Source of the DNA: Liopterus haemorrhoidalis
Lineage: Eukaryota; Arthropoda; Insecta; Coleoptera; Dytiscidae
Assembly: GCA_963971575.1 (NCBI GenBank)
Contig: OZ020611.1
Location: forward strand, 243,126,654-243,190,653
Length of the DNA: 64,000 bases
Reading direction: 5' to 3'
In this document: positions 34,641 to 45,300 of the stretch, in pieces
How the letters are laid out: every line of letters starts with the position of its first letter
Numbering within the stretch: position 1 is the first letter of the stretch
Program-made: the position numbers and the translations under genes
Notes under the pieces: generated by a model
Database searches by the model: none
What the model was told of the DNA's origin: nothing
The model's input: only the letters and a program-made list of their open reading frames with translations

Positions 34641-35400
34641 TTCTTGGTCACAGGTGTGCACCCAGTTACTCGAAAATAATCCCCACAACATTAAAAAACA
34701 CGTTTTAAGGAACACAGTTTTAGTGTAGTTGATAGATTATTTACGTGGGCCGCCCCCTTCAAGAAAAATGTCTGGTTTCTAAGCTCCTGCCCCCTAAGAA
34801 AAAAATCAGAATGCGTACCTGCTTTGTCATACATACGAAACCCTAAAAATTAATATTACGTTTACCTACACTGTTTCACTGTAAATTAGTGTCAAATTTA
34901 AAATCTATCAGAAACTTGTCAAGTTTCACAAGTCGTAAATTAATTAAAACTGAAATTATCTGAACAATTTGTTCTCTGTCAAAATATAATCATAACCTGA
35001 ACTAATCATCAGTAAAGATTCCTAAACATAAAAACGGCCGATAAAAAATGCTCTAAATAAGTGAAAGTGGCGAGTGGCTGAGAGATAGACTACATTCCAT
35101 AGAGTGGTGGTAGCCCATACACATACCCACCATAGCCATCAGCGACAACACGTATTCTCGTTCATATGTGTAGAAAGTCCACCGCCTCTATCGTCAATAA
35201 ATTAATATTGGTTTCAATGGACGCGGCAATTTCCTACTTGCTTACATGGGAATATTTGCAACTAGGGAAATGGGGATACAACACGTGTACAGGTGCTGAC
35301 ATGTGCTGGCAAAATATTGCATTAAATAGATTCCGAAAATAAAAAAAAAAATCATTTCTTAATCTCCTCTCAAGATCTTTCATTTGGTAGCGCACAACAG
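34641..35400. other. No gene seen
   Basis: No supported coding sequence; the minus-strand GYGGYVYG-like stretch near 35115 is too short to claim as cuticular. Confidence 0.4.
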
Positions 35401-35404
35401 GGCC

Positions 35405-35487
35405 AGCCATAACGGTAACCAGACAACTGGGGCCGTTCACAATTGGGGATTTTCACAACTGGGGCCATTAACAACTGGGGCGATGGA
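35405..35487 (+). repeat. 16-bp tandem repeat, short third copy
   Basis: GGTAACCAGACAACTGGGG followed by about four monomers of the array described at 21872. The first 20 bases also match the 21862-21880 border, marking a true element end. Confidence 0.75.
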
Positions 35488-36224
35488 CAATAGGGGATAC
35501 GCATAAAATTTATATTTCCTTAAAACTATATTTTTTTGATATGTTAATGTTAGTTATGTCACCTAATAAAACAAAAATCACATTTTAATTAATATTATAG
35601 CCAAATTTTTTAATTAAAATATTGTAAATTTGAAATAAGCCGACCACGGCGCGAAAGTTGCCGAGTAAATACGACTGAGTATGACGTCAAACGACTGGGG
35701 TTTGACGTCACAGATACAACTACAACATAATCTTTACGTGTGTATATTGTATTGTTCGAGAGTTTTGTATTTGTTTTTAAACAATTTTTCACGCATTTAT
35801 TATTTTTATTTATTAAAATGGCAGATAAAGAATTTGTTAGGGCTCAGAGTGATAATTTACCCAACATTGATGCATGTATGCACACAACATAAAGTTTACT
35901 TTTTTCTGAAATATCGGTTTTATTTCGCCTCGTAGCTTTCAGCCACAAATTTCGCCTTTTCTGTTGTTTTTCGTCATCAGGTAATGATATAAATTGTTTT
36001 TTTGGATTACTATTTGAACTATTTGTTCACATCGGTACTAAACAATATTTTCGACTATGTTTCGAAGTACTGGGGCCTGGATCTTCCATATTTTATATAC
36101 TTTAATATAAAATTTAATTCGGTAAACATGTATAAATTGTTTTTATTTTTTATAGAATTAAACTTTATTTTAATTAAAATCACTCTAACTTTACATAACC
36201 TATAAAAGTTATACAAGCAAATAA
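35488..36224 (+). repeat. Repeat copy with 5' exon of a SWIM/YqaJ-like element
   Basis: This 0.74-kb block is inverted relative to 46318-47038 and similar over most of its length (CAATAGGGGATA at one end, ACAAGCAAATAA at the other). It carries a start codon region for a TE protein (next entry). Confidence 0.75.
35818..35892 (+). pseudogene. 5' end of a repeated TE protein (SWIM/YqaJ-type, tentative)
   Basis: MADKEFVRAQSDNLPNIDA followed by a stop after 24 codons. In the inverted copy (start at 46730, minus) the frame after NLPNIDA continues with KNNECYSAEEIRGVKTDL. I recall this order from insect transposon-linked proteins with SWIM zinc-finger and YqaJ nuclease domains, whose later parts are absent here. 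Assignment from memory. Confidence 0.4.
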
Positions 36225-36299
36225 TTTACAATCAGGCATATTTATAATTTTATGATAAGACATTTAAGTTAGGTAATTTAGAAGTAATAGAAAATTTGG

Positions 36300-36562
36300 G
36301 AATTAGATTTTGCGGAACAGGTCTGCTTCTTTGAGGTAGACTAATAAAATGTTTTCATTTTCTGGACTTAGAGCTTCTTTCAAGTTGTTTGGTATTTTGT
36401 GCTTCCGTCTGAGTTCTTCATATAGTTGGCACTCCAGGATTATATGTTCTACGGTTAAGGTTTTATTACAGTTATGACAGTTTTCCATCTCTTTTCTTTT
36501 CATTAGATGTTGGTGTGTTATGAACGTGTGGCCAATTCTAAGTCTTGTAAGAACTGTCTAAT
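36300..36562 (-). pseudogene. LINE ORF2 extreme C-terminus
   Basis: Minus strand: VLTRLRIGHTFITHQHLMKR then CHNCNKTLTVEHIILECQLY, ending ADLFRKI and a stop at about 36303. The GHT...C-x2-C...VEHIILEC pattern is the tail of jockey/I-type LINE polymerases after the RNase H region. Everything upstream is missing. Confidence 0.75.
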
Positions 36563-36778
36563 ATTTTGAAAATTGCGCCTAGGGCTTCCATTGGTTTTTT
36601 AAGTCATAAACTCCGCCCCTCTGATTTCGTATACATTCAAACATAGAATTAAATTATAATTTCCACACTTCCCACTGGTTATTAAATTTACGCTTTTAAA
36701 AATAAAATGCAACATGCAAATATAACTAGAATTTTGACAAAATAATTTAAAGAAAATAAAAATGCAAAAACAAAAGCA

Positions 36779-36862
36779 GAAAAAATAAAAATTTACGGGA
36801 ATCGAACAGTAGTTTCCAACTTACGAAGCGAGAACGTTACCACTGGACTACGGACGTTCACT
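36779..36862 (-). mobile_element. tRNA-derived SINE head (minus strand)
   Basis: On the minus strand, GTAGTCCAGTGGTAACGTTC (box A) and CTGTTCGATTCCCG (box B) are about 50 bp apart, followed by a T/A-rich stretch. Tail and target duplication not defined. Confidence 0.55.
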
Positions 36863-36929
36863 CGTTTACTGCGTTAAATAGCGGATTAAATAATTTACAT
36901 ATTTTAGTTAAAAACACAAAAAATACGTT

Positions 36930-37316
36930 ATTTTCCGAAAACATAATCTGATCAAAAATTCCTGTTGTACTATTCCGGTTCACAGCAATGTACATTACTT
37001 AGAATTTTTTCAGATTTTTACTTTACACCATCTGGGCTGCAGGACAGATGTGGGACAAAATTTTTATTTTTAAATCAAAATAATTTATTTTGCAAAAATA
37101 AAATTTTGATCGTTAATCCACGTACAAAAGGATTTCATTTGATACCCTACACAGAATTGTAAAAACATATTTTTTTTTCGATGAGCATATATTTGTTTAT
37201 ATTTTTAGGGGGATATGTTTTAGTATTTTTCCTATGTGCGGGTCAAAGAGTTGTATAAGCATGCCAAATTTCAACTCTCTAGGTTTAGCCGTTTGGCTAC
37301 AATTTTTACCGAACAG
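36930..37316 (+). repeat. Dispersed repeat R2, interrupted by hAT
   Basis: GATCAAAAATTCCTGTTGTA, GCGGGTCAAAGAGTTGTATA and CCGTTTGGCTACAATTTTTA in the usual order. The hAT at 37317 splits it; the GACAGAC end resumes at 37631. Confidence 0.7.
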
Positions 37317-37630
37317 CAGAGCCGAAGCAAGGGAAGGGCGGAGGGGGCGACGGCCCCTAGCGCACTAAGACAGAGGTCGCCGATGAACTTGACTAAGGGG
37401 CGCCACATTGCGAAAGTGAGTACCTTTTTTTGCTCTTCACTTGGATTCTGGGAGGTGAGGACCTTTTTTTTGCTCATCACTTGGAATTTCGGAGGTGAGG
37501 ATCTTTTTTTGCTCATCATCTAGATTATGGGCGGTGAGAATCTTGTTTTTGCTTATCACTTACATCTATTTGCCAAGGGCGCCAAAACGCAGTTTTGCCC
37601 CTAGCACAAGTTTTCCTTACTGCGGCTCTG
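37317..37630. mobile_element. hAT MITE with internal 47-bp repeats
   Basis: CAGAGCCGAAGCAAGGGAAG to CCTTACTGCGGCTCTG, flanked by CCGAACAG (37309-37316, 37631-37638). Inside are about three ~47-bp units around TTTTTGCTCATCAC. A truncated sister end lies near 25735-25771. Confidence 0.9.
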
Positions 37631-37639
37631 CCGAACAGA

Positions 37640-38580
37640 CAGACTAGTTTAACTTTTCTTCTGAAGAATTTTTTGTATCTCTTAAAATAAAGAAGTTATT
37701 CGAGAATATATTCGATTATATAGATATATATATTAGTATATATATATTTTTTGTCACCACTTGATTTTTTAGGAGCGCTCAATTGAAAATTCATCAGGGT
37801 ACCGGGGCCCCTAGAAATGGCATTGGAAATCTGGATCATAAAAAAAACAACTCACAAAATACTCTGAAAATGGAAATTGTAAAATATATTTTAGTTTTGG
37901 ATAATTTAATAATTGTTTTCTTAGAATCTCTCTAAAAGATTGATGTATAAATTTATAGCTATTGAATTATGAGAACTAAATTAAGAAATATAATAGTATC
38001 TTCATGGCTATGAAGAAACAGTAATCTGGATCTTTTGAATAAATTAGAAAATCATTGAGTTATGAGCCTTTAAGAGCTATTAGCGACGGTACGTGTGACA
38101 GGAAATGGGCAATTAAACAGATCTACGACCGATTTTCGTAATTCCATGTAACTAATTGTAAATTATAATTTTCCGCATATCTGTACTATTTCAATCACCA
38201 TATTTGGGTAGGTCCTAATTACAAAGATTTTGAAATGTGAGAAAATTTAATTATTGCATCAGACATAACGGGAAACGAAAGAAAAGAATGCCTTTATGTC
38301 AACATATGAAGCGAATATATTCAATCTGTTCACACAATGTTTTTAGGGTGGCAAAAGAAATGTGAATTGTTATTTTTTTATAAATTTCAAAGAAAATAAA
38401 ATAAAGAGGTTTCCTATTATATAATTTTAAAAGCGAATAGAGCCAGCTAATACACTGCTTACAATGAACGACTGCGCATTGGCGAATCGCCAACACAGAT
38501 AAAAACTATTGCCATAAGAGTCAGCAGGTTGCACGTCTCTTGTAATCTTATTACAGTTGCTACCGTATTAAATTGTGTAG
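37640..38580. other. No gene seen
   Basis: AT-rich DNA without recognisable genes. Confidence 0.45.
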
Positions 38581-38587
38581 GTCAGGG

Positions 38588-39120
38588 ACGTAGCCAGGAT
38601 TTCAGCTTGGGGGGGGGGCAAAAATAACAAAATATTCTAAATTGATCGGTACGACCTTAATTACGTGGCTTGGGTAGAAAATAACAGCGTTCTAGGTCAG
38701 GGGTCGGCAACTTTTCAGTTTACATTGAAAAAAAAAACACAATAACATGGAAGAGCCGCTAAAAAATATATGCAATATTTAAGAAAAAAACTTAAAAATT
38801 GTTTATTTGTTTTAAAATAATCAAGTATTACAATAAATAAATATTTACTTATACATTTAGTTTGTGATACCTATTGTAGTTGCCAGTATTTTATTTTTTA
38901 TTTATTTATTTAAGACATCAACAGCCAGTGAGTGGCCAATTACAGATATCTAGAGAATATTAGTACAATGTATCAGATGATATAAATAAATGTGTTGTTA
39001 TAATTACATATACAATATGATAACAATATAATAATACAATATGAAACAACTAGGGGCCCCAGCCCGGCTACGCCGGTCTTCTCCCCTACATTGTTAAAAC
39101 TCGTCGCTTCGCGACTCGTT
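38588..39120. repeat. Unpaired hAT-like ends and a GC-rich patch
   Basis: CAGGGACGTAGCCAGGATTT (38584) and CAGGGGTCGGCAACTTTTC (38699) look like hAT left ends, but no matching right ends were found nearby. At 39050-39120 a GC-rich stretch includes a small palindrome, GAGTCGCGAAGCGACGAG on the minus strand. Confidence 0.4.
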
Positions 39121-39166
39121 TTAATATAATTTTGTCGCACTTGTCGATTATAAAACTCGTCGCTCA

Positions 39167-39783
39167 TCTTTTTTTAACACTATTTTATAGAAATTCCCCC
39201 TGCAAATGTTTTAAGTTTTATCGTTAATTCACCTTAAATACTTAATTAGTTTTCTTCTATCAAGAAATACGTTCAAAATGTGAAATCTCGTCCCATTTTA
39301 AAATGCAAAAAATTTGACAGCTGTCACCTTCTGAAATCTTGTAAGCATATTTCCAATAATGGGCCAGATTCTTTGAAAAATGTTTTCTGATGCCTCAAAA
39401 TATTATCTCGCACGTCAAATAAGCTATCTTGAACCATTATCACCACTTAACACTTTGATTAACCCTGAAATTTTTAATATCTATAAATCTTTTTTAATAC
39501 TATTTTATGGAAATTCGCCCTGCAAATGTCTTAAACTTTATCGTTAATTCACCTTAAATCCTTAATTAGTACTCTTCTGTCAAGAAACACGTTCAAAATG
39601 TGAAATCTTCTCCCATTTTAAAATGCAAAAAATTTGACAGCTGTCACTTTCTGAAATCTTGTAAGTATATTTCCAATAATGGCCCAGATTCTTTGAAAAA
39701 TGTTTTCTGATACCTCAAAATATTATCTCGCACGTTCAAAAAGCTATCCTGAACCATTATTACCATTTAACACTTTGATTCTC
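39167..39783 (+). repeat. ~320-bp tandem duplication
   Basis: Unit 1 from about 39167 and unit 2 from about 39487 share long matching runs such as AAATGCAAAAAATTTGACAG and CAGATTCTTTGAAAAATG, with scattered differences. Non-coding. Confidence 0.85.
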
Positions 39784-39918
39784 GCCGTAAATATTCTGGA
39801 CCGGCCGTCTTGTATTAAGAATATTTTTGAATTATCGTCTGATAAAACCTGTCCGTGCCGATCATTGGTGACTTTGATTCGACACGGATTCGAGGAAAAA
39901 ATGCATGATTTTTATCAA
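39775..39918 (+). other. Short unrecognised ORF ending at a polyadenylation-like site
   Basis: The frame gives LDRPSCIKNIFELSSDKT then LVTLIRHGFEEKMHDFYQ and TAA, with AATAAA overlapping the stop. Base and residue use look less random than the surroundings and could be a terminal exon or a retrocopy tail. I do not recognise it and see no clean acceptor. Confidence 0.3.
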
Positions 39919-40085
39919 TAAAAATTAGTCAGTACCCCCTGTCGAAATAAAATTAAGCCTAAGCACTAAAAAAATATCACCCGGATGAGAGGGCGGTTCA
40001 TTTTCCTCTCTCCGCGTTACCGGAAAAATGAAGATACACCAGAAGTTGAATAGAACATACATACCAACACTTGTACAATATAATA

Positions 40086-41143
40086 GTAGATTTTATTTTA
40101 TTTAACGTGTAATAATTAACATAATATTCATTTTCTATTTAAACTCTGGAAGTGAACCATTAAATATGTCTATAGCATTAAATTTCTCATTAAAGACTGA
40201 CATGCATCGGTTTAGAGGTGAATTTTGACAGTAGTTTGTATTGCAGTTATTAATGTAAAATGTATTTTTTGATCTAGTATTTCTTTGAGGTACTAATATG
40301 TTTATATTTGAAATAAATGGTTGAACATCTATTAAACTATTAATAATTTTATGTAATAAGATCATATCATTTTTTGTTCTTCTAGTTTCAAGCGTACTGT
40401 AATTTAAATCGTTTAAAAATGAATGATAGGTTGATGAATGGAAAGTTAAGTTTTGTTTTCGAGCAAAATACCTCATATATTTAATTTGTATTTGCTCTAT
40501 GCTGTAAATATATTTACAGTACAAAGGATTCCAGATTGGTGTACAGTATTCCAGGTTGGGTCTAATAAGACTGTTGTACAGGGTCAACAGTGTTTTGGAA
40601 TTGGTGAAGTTAAAACTTTGTCTTAAAACAAAACCTAGCATTCTATAAGATTTATTTATGATATAATCTATGTGCTGATCGAAACGAAGCTTAGTATCTA
40701 ACATAACACCTAGATCTTTCGTAAGATCAACTTTTTTTATTGTAACGTTATTTAATTTGTAGGGATATAATATACTATCACGTTTCTTTGTAAAAGTCAT
40801 AGCATAGCACTTATCCACATTGAGGGAGAGACAATTTTCGGCACAATATTTATAAAATGTATTCATGTCATTTTGCAAATAATGACAATCTACCTGTGAG
40901 TCGATACTCTTAAAAATTTTAAGGTCATCTGCAAAAAGTAAAAATTCGCAGTTTTCGAAAACCTGACCTATATCGTTTATATAACAAATAAAAAGTAAAG
41001 GACCCAGGCGGGACCCTTGAGGCACACCGGAAGTGGCTTCATAACTTCTAGATTTAAATCCGTTAACAACCACTGATAAGATCCGGTTTCGAATGTAGGA
41101 GTCGAGCCATCTAACTAGCGTTCCGTGGATTCCACAGTATATT
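40086..41143 (-). mobile_element. 5'-truncated LINE with 11-bp target duplication
   Basis: Bounded by ACAATATAATA at 40075-40085 and 41144-41154. The 3' end on the minus strand is a TAAATAAAATAAAATC-type tail. This is the expected structure of a target-primed insertion that ended early in ORF2. Confidence 0.88.
40135..41142 (-). CDS. LINE reverse transcriptase, C-terminal part (partial ORF2)
   Basis: Open for about 335 codons from the 5' truncation point to TAG at 40135-40137. Begins GIHGTLVRWLDSYIRNRIL, then GVPQGSRLGPLLF and FADDLKIF (the catalytic YxDD-type box with Phe), followed by thumb motifs LSLNVDKCYAMTF and LGVMLDTKLRFDQHI and a C-terminal KSYRMLGFV/RPNLEYCTPIWNP region. Typical of the non-LTR families with APE endonuclease. 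The lack of stops suggests a young insertion. No start codon of its own; not functional alone. Confidence 0.88.
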   Translation of the reverse strand: MYCGIHGTLVRWLDSYIRNRILSVVVNGFKSRSYEATSGVPQGSRLGPLLFICYINDIGQVFENCEFLLFADDLKIFKSIDSQVDCHYLQNDMNTFYKYCAENCLSLNVDKCYAMTFTKKRDSILYPYKLNNVTIKKVDLTKDLGVMLDTKLRFDQHIDYIINKSYRMLGFVLRQSFNFTNSKTLLTLYNSLIRPNLEYCTPIWNPLYCKYIYSIEQIQIKYMRYFARKQNLTFHSSTYHSFLNDLNYSTLETRRTKNDMILLHKIINSLIDVQPFISNINILVPQRNTRSKNTFYINNCNTNYCQNSPLNRCMSVFNEKFNAIDIFNGSLPEFK

Positions 41144-41269
41144 ACAATATAATAATTTTTTTAATGGGATTACTCCTGTATAGTGTTCTATAAGACTTCA
41201 ATATTTGGTGAATATTCAGTAATCTTTAACTTAAGGCAGCACTCAGTTTCAGGTCAGTAAGGTTTTTTT

Positions 41270-41462
41270 CTTCTGTTTATCTCTATTTTCTAATTCCTAC
41301 CAGCATTCATTTAATAATTGTTTTTCCGGGTTCTTGGTTATATTTTCTTCAAATCTTATTGCTCTTTTAACGGCTTCTATTTTAATTTTGTACACTTTCG
41401 TCTCTTCTAGTACTATGTACTCTGGTGTACATCCATCTAGACCCAACATCCACTATAATAAA
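41270..41462 (-). pseudogene. LINE fragment related to 18.4-kb copy
   Basis: Minus strand: GCTPEYIVLEETKVYKIKI, then AVKRAIRFEENI, LLNECW and one in-frame TAG. This resembles the segment just before the zinc knuckle in the same LINE type as 18355-18915. Too short to classify firmly. Confidence 0.55.
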
Positions 41463-41861
41463 TAATCATAATGAATTTGTTTTTAAATAATCACGCATCG
41501 CCATTAATTAGAAAGGCAAAACAAAATATTATGGTTCTATTTGTGAGACTTATACTTAATCAGGAAAATAATGTATTCCATACGTTCAAATACATAATTG
41601 GTAGTTTAGATTCGATTCAATTCGTTTATTGAGCATAGAATTTGGTATTGTGTGAAACAGAAATATAATTGTTGATTTTTATTCAATCGATCAGGCATCT
41701 GAATTTTCGCACTGTTTACGTGTGTTGCTACACTTATATTGCTAACTTACAATGTCCGGGCCCTGATTATAAATACACCTATTTATAGTACAAATTATTT
41801 CAACAAATTAATAATTAGTAAAGTCAGGTAATTAAATTAGCATATAAAATAATTATATCCG
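41463..41861. other. No gene seen
   Basis: AT-rich sequence downstream of PEX2. Confidence 0.45.
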
Positions 41862-41867
41862 TTTATT
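41862..41867 (-). promoter_or_regulatory. Candidate PEX2 polyadenylation signal
   Basis: AATAAA on the minus strand about 110 bp past the PEX2 stop. The nearest canonical signal; not verified. Confidence 0.45.
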
Positions 41868-41977
41868 TAACAATTAATAACAAAATTTGTAACCCAGAAA
41901 ACATTGCATATAAAAGTACAAATTACTTTTTAAAAATTTAACATAATAATCTTTTTAAAATAAAACAAATCACAGTC

Positions 41978-42058
41978 TTATAGTAATACCCTCTCGCACA
42001 TCTGTCCAGCGTGGCCGCATAATGGACATTCGTATTTTTCATCCGCTAACAAATTGCT
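41978..42058 (-). CDS. PEX2: PEX2 coding exon 4
   Basis: After a TTATTTTTCAG acceptor: SNLLADEKYECPLCGHAG then QMCERVLL and TAA. Supplies the last two zinc ligands of the RING (CPLC). Too short to show up as a long ORF; found by completing the RING. Confidence 0.92.
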   Translation of the reverse strand, partial: SNLLADEKYECPLCGHAGQMCERVLL

Positions 42059-42286
42059 CTGAAAAATAACAAAGTGAAAATTGATGTGCTGTATAAAGTC
42101 TCACATAATTCAGCATTTTTTAGACATTTAATACAGTGAATTTATTTTTTAACGCAACATATACTATGTCATTACCATGGATACAGTTTTTGACAGCAAT
42201 ATAAATCGTGTACATTTTCATTTGCAACATAGAAAAAACCATATTTACTAGCAAAATCAAAATATTTTATTGAAAATACAAATAAA

Positions 42287-42319
<33 letters not shown>

Positions 42320-45300
42320 ACTAATAAAAACTTATAATAAATGTTCAAAAGTTTCTCCGTTTACTTGCATACAAAATGCTAAGCAATCATAAAAATGATT
42401 CAAAACATTCAGCAATTGCTCCTGAGGTATATTGTTGGACGCTTGAACAATTTTGTCTTACAGTTCAGCAACATCCCTAAGTTCTCTATTATATACTTTG
42501 GCCTTTAAATGTCCCCAATAAAAAAAATCCTTGGGTGCCAAATCCGGAGATCTCGCTGGCCAATTCATCGACCTTCCTCTTCCAATCCAGCTATTTGGGA
42601 AAGTTCTATGTAAATATTCTTTAACTATTCTAGAATAATGGACTTGTGCGCCATCATGTTGAAACCATACTTGTCCATTAATATTCAGATTTCGCAACGC
42701 AGGTAATATTTGGTTTTGCAAAAGGGCTAGATATTTTGCGGCATTAAGGTTACCGTCAATAAAAAAAGGCCCTATAATATTGGTTCCTATTATCCCTGCC
42801 CAAACATTTAATTTTTGCGGCCTTTGAGTTCGGGAGGAGTAAAACAAATGTAAATTTTCTCGACTCCAGTACCTAAAATTTTGTCTGTGGACTTCACCAT
42901 TTAAGGCAAACGTTGCTTCGTCAGTAAATAAAATTCTTGGAAGCATTGTTGGGTCGGATTAATTTTTTCAAACATTTCAAAACAAAAATCCATACTGGTG
43001 CGTCCCTTTCTAACAATTCTTGATGATTTTGAAATTTGTATGATCGAAACTTTTCTTTTTTTAAGAAGTTAAAAACAGATCCAATACTGACACCAACGGT
43101 TTGTGCAATTGATCTTAAAGTATTTTGATTGTTTTCTTTCACTTGTAATAATATTTCCAACTGCTTCTCTTCTGTAAGCACGTGGGATGTTGTTCTTTTT
43201 TTATTATGTTTTGACTTAAGACATCCTTCGCGATGAAATTTATTAACTAGTCTTGAAATTGTAGAGGGATTTGGTATTGGGCGATCTGGATAAGTTGCAC
43301 TAAATACAGCAGAAACTTCTCTTAAACTCATTTGGGAGTTATACCAAGTTACCATCATTATTTTTTCTTCATCTATATCAGCGGTGGGAAAACCTTTTGG
43401 CTGTCGGGCCACATTGCGGATGAAAATTTGACCGCGGGCCAAAAAAAAAAAATGTTTCTAATTTTAAATATTGTTTTTGTTATGAAGGATATTTTATAAA
43501 TTTTAAAAGCAATATTTTCAAACCAAAACGTGTATTTATTATGCAATTTAATGAAAAAAATTGAAAATAAAATTGGAAAGAATGAAAATTTGACAGAATA
43601 TTGGACAGACAGTAATATTTTTGCAGGCCATTTAAGCGCAGGCCGGATCCCGCCGCCATTTGCCCAGGCCTGATCTATATACATGTTGATTAATTTAATC
43701 AGCAATGAGCAAAAGTATGCACGCTAATTGTCTATGTTGCAAATGAAAATGAACACGCTTTTTATTGCTGTCAAAAACTGTATCCATGCTAATGACATAG
43801 TACATGTTGCATTAAAAAATAAATTCACTGTATATGAAAAAAGAATACCTGACTATCAGGTCACGGTTGAGATTTATACTAATTTTACCGCGAGTGCAGA
43901 TTTAATACAAAAAGACGCGCTCGCCGCACTATTGCGTCATCTGAGCAGAGCCGCTGTAACTAAGTGTGGAAGTTGTGCACCACACAAAGCCGCCCAACAA
44001 AAGGGGCGCCGTGAGCCAAAAATATTGTCGGCTATTATACAAAAACTGTTTTTCCATACAACGATAAATATATGTACCGGAAAATTTCGTGTGTAAAAAG
44101 CAAATTTATGTAAAACATAAAAAAAAATCAGCTGTGGCCACCACAGGACCGACCGCCATCATAAAATACTTATATAAATTACATTCTAGCAGCAGAGTAG
44201 AAATAACTTGACCTAATATTTACTAACAGAAATATGATTTATCATGACCATGGAAACGTTACATATAAATATGAAAAAATTAAGACTTCGAAAAATTTTA
44301 CAGAAATTATTCGAAATTTTTCGTTTTATCAAAAAACGTCTCAAATAAAAGTTATTTGTTATTGCTTTTATAGCAACTTTTGTTTAATAAATTTTTTCGA
44401 GATATTTTTCTGTAGTGAAATATTCGCATAAATCTTCTCTCCCATTTTTAGTCAACCGATTTTTACCAAAAGTTGATCAACTCGTGCCATTGATGGCAGA
44501 AACTTAAATATGAAGTTTCATAATGCCGACCGGCGTAGCGTAGTGGTAACACATGTGCTCTGCGTTGCGAAGGTCTCGGGTTCGAATCCCGTTGAGGCAT
44601 GGAAATTTTCTCGAATAAAAATTGTCCTGGCTAATTGCCACAGTAACAAAGGCCATTAAATTAAAAAAAAAAAAAAAGTTTCATAAAAATTCTTTCAGCC
44701 GAATTTGCTCTGCACGTGTACACAGACAGACGGACAGATGGAGACAGACGGACAGACAGACGGACAGACAGACGGACGGACAGACAGACATCATGCTAGA
44801 AATAGTCAAAACGTTATGTAGGGACCTCAATTCATGGAGATCCATCGAAATTTCGAAACGTCAAAATTGGTATGATCACAATACCTCCCTTATATATGTT
44901 GACGGTCGGTAAAAAACGGAAATTGTACTCTTAAAAATGGGTTGCGTTCTATACATGGGTGTGTATAATACACGAGATTTTACGGTACTATGACTCTGAT
45001 TGAAGAAATTTTTAGGTTAAAGAGCACTGCATTATACCATACCTTTAGACATACGTAGCAAAATACATGGGCACAGCCCATATGATGGGCCTTAATCGGA
45101 CTTTCATTACAGTGCGGACATTTTGTGCGTAAATTATAAATCCTTCTGCTCGTAGCTCGAGATACACTACTTTTTATATTCTTATAAAAAGGATTCAAAT
45201 CCTTTATAAACCTCTTTATCTTGTGGTAATTTATCAATGGAAGGATAAAAACGAATAATTCCTGAAAAATAAATATCATTTAAAAAAAAAACGGAAAGGA

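Larger units (their letters stand above)
42134..43830 (-). mobile_element. Tc1/mariner element (DD41D by count) with ~95-bp TIRs
   Basis: 1697 bp in PEX2 intron 3. Begins CAGTGAATTTATTTTTTAAC and ends in the complement; inner TIR parts ATGGATACAGTTTTTGACAG and TTTTCATTTGCAACATAG also pair. TA on both sides (42132-42133, 43831-43832). Carries a frameshifted transposase and a nested hAT. Confidence 0.9.

Noticed and set aside
34990..35160. Possible Gly/Tyr cuticle exon on minus
   Set aside because: Only about 15 residues look Gly/Tyr-like; no splice sites or RR domain.
43728..44096. 122-aa plus-strand ORF
   Set aside because: Starts inside a mariner TIR, crosses the element border, no domain or splice context.
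44524..44600. Functional tRNA gene
   Set aside because: Has tRNA-like boxes, but the body, A-tail and 11-bp target duplication show a SINE; the anticodon stem does not fold cleanly.
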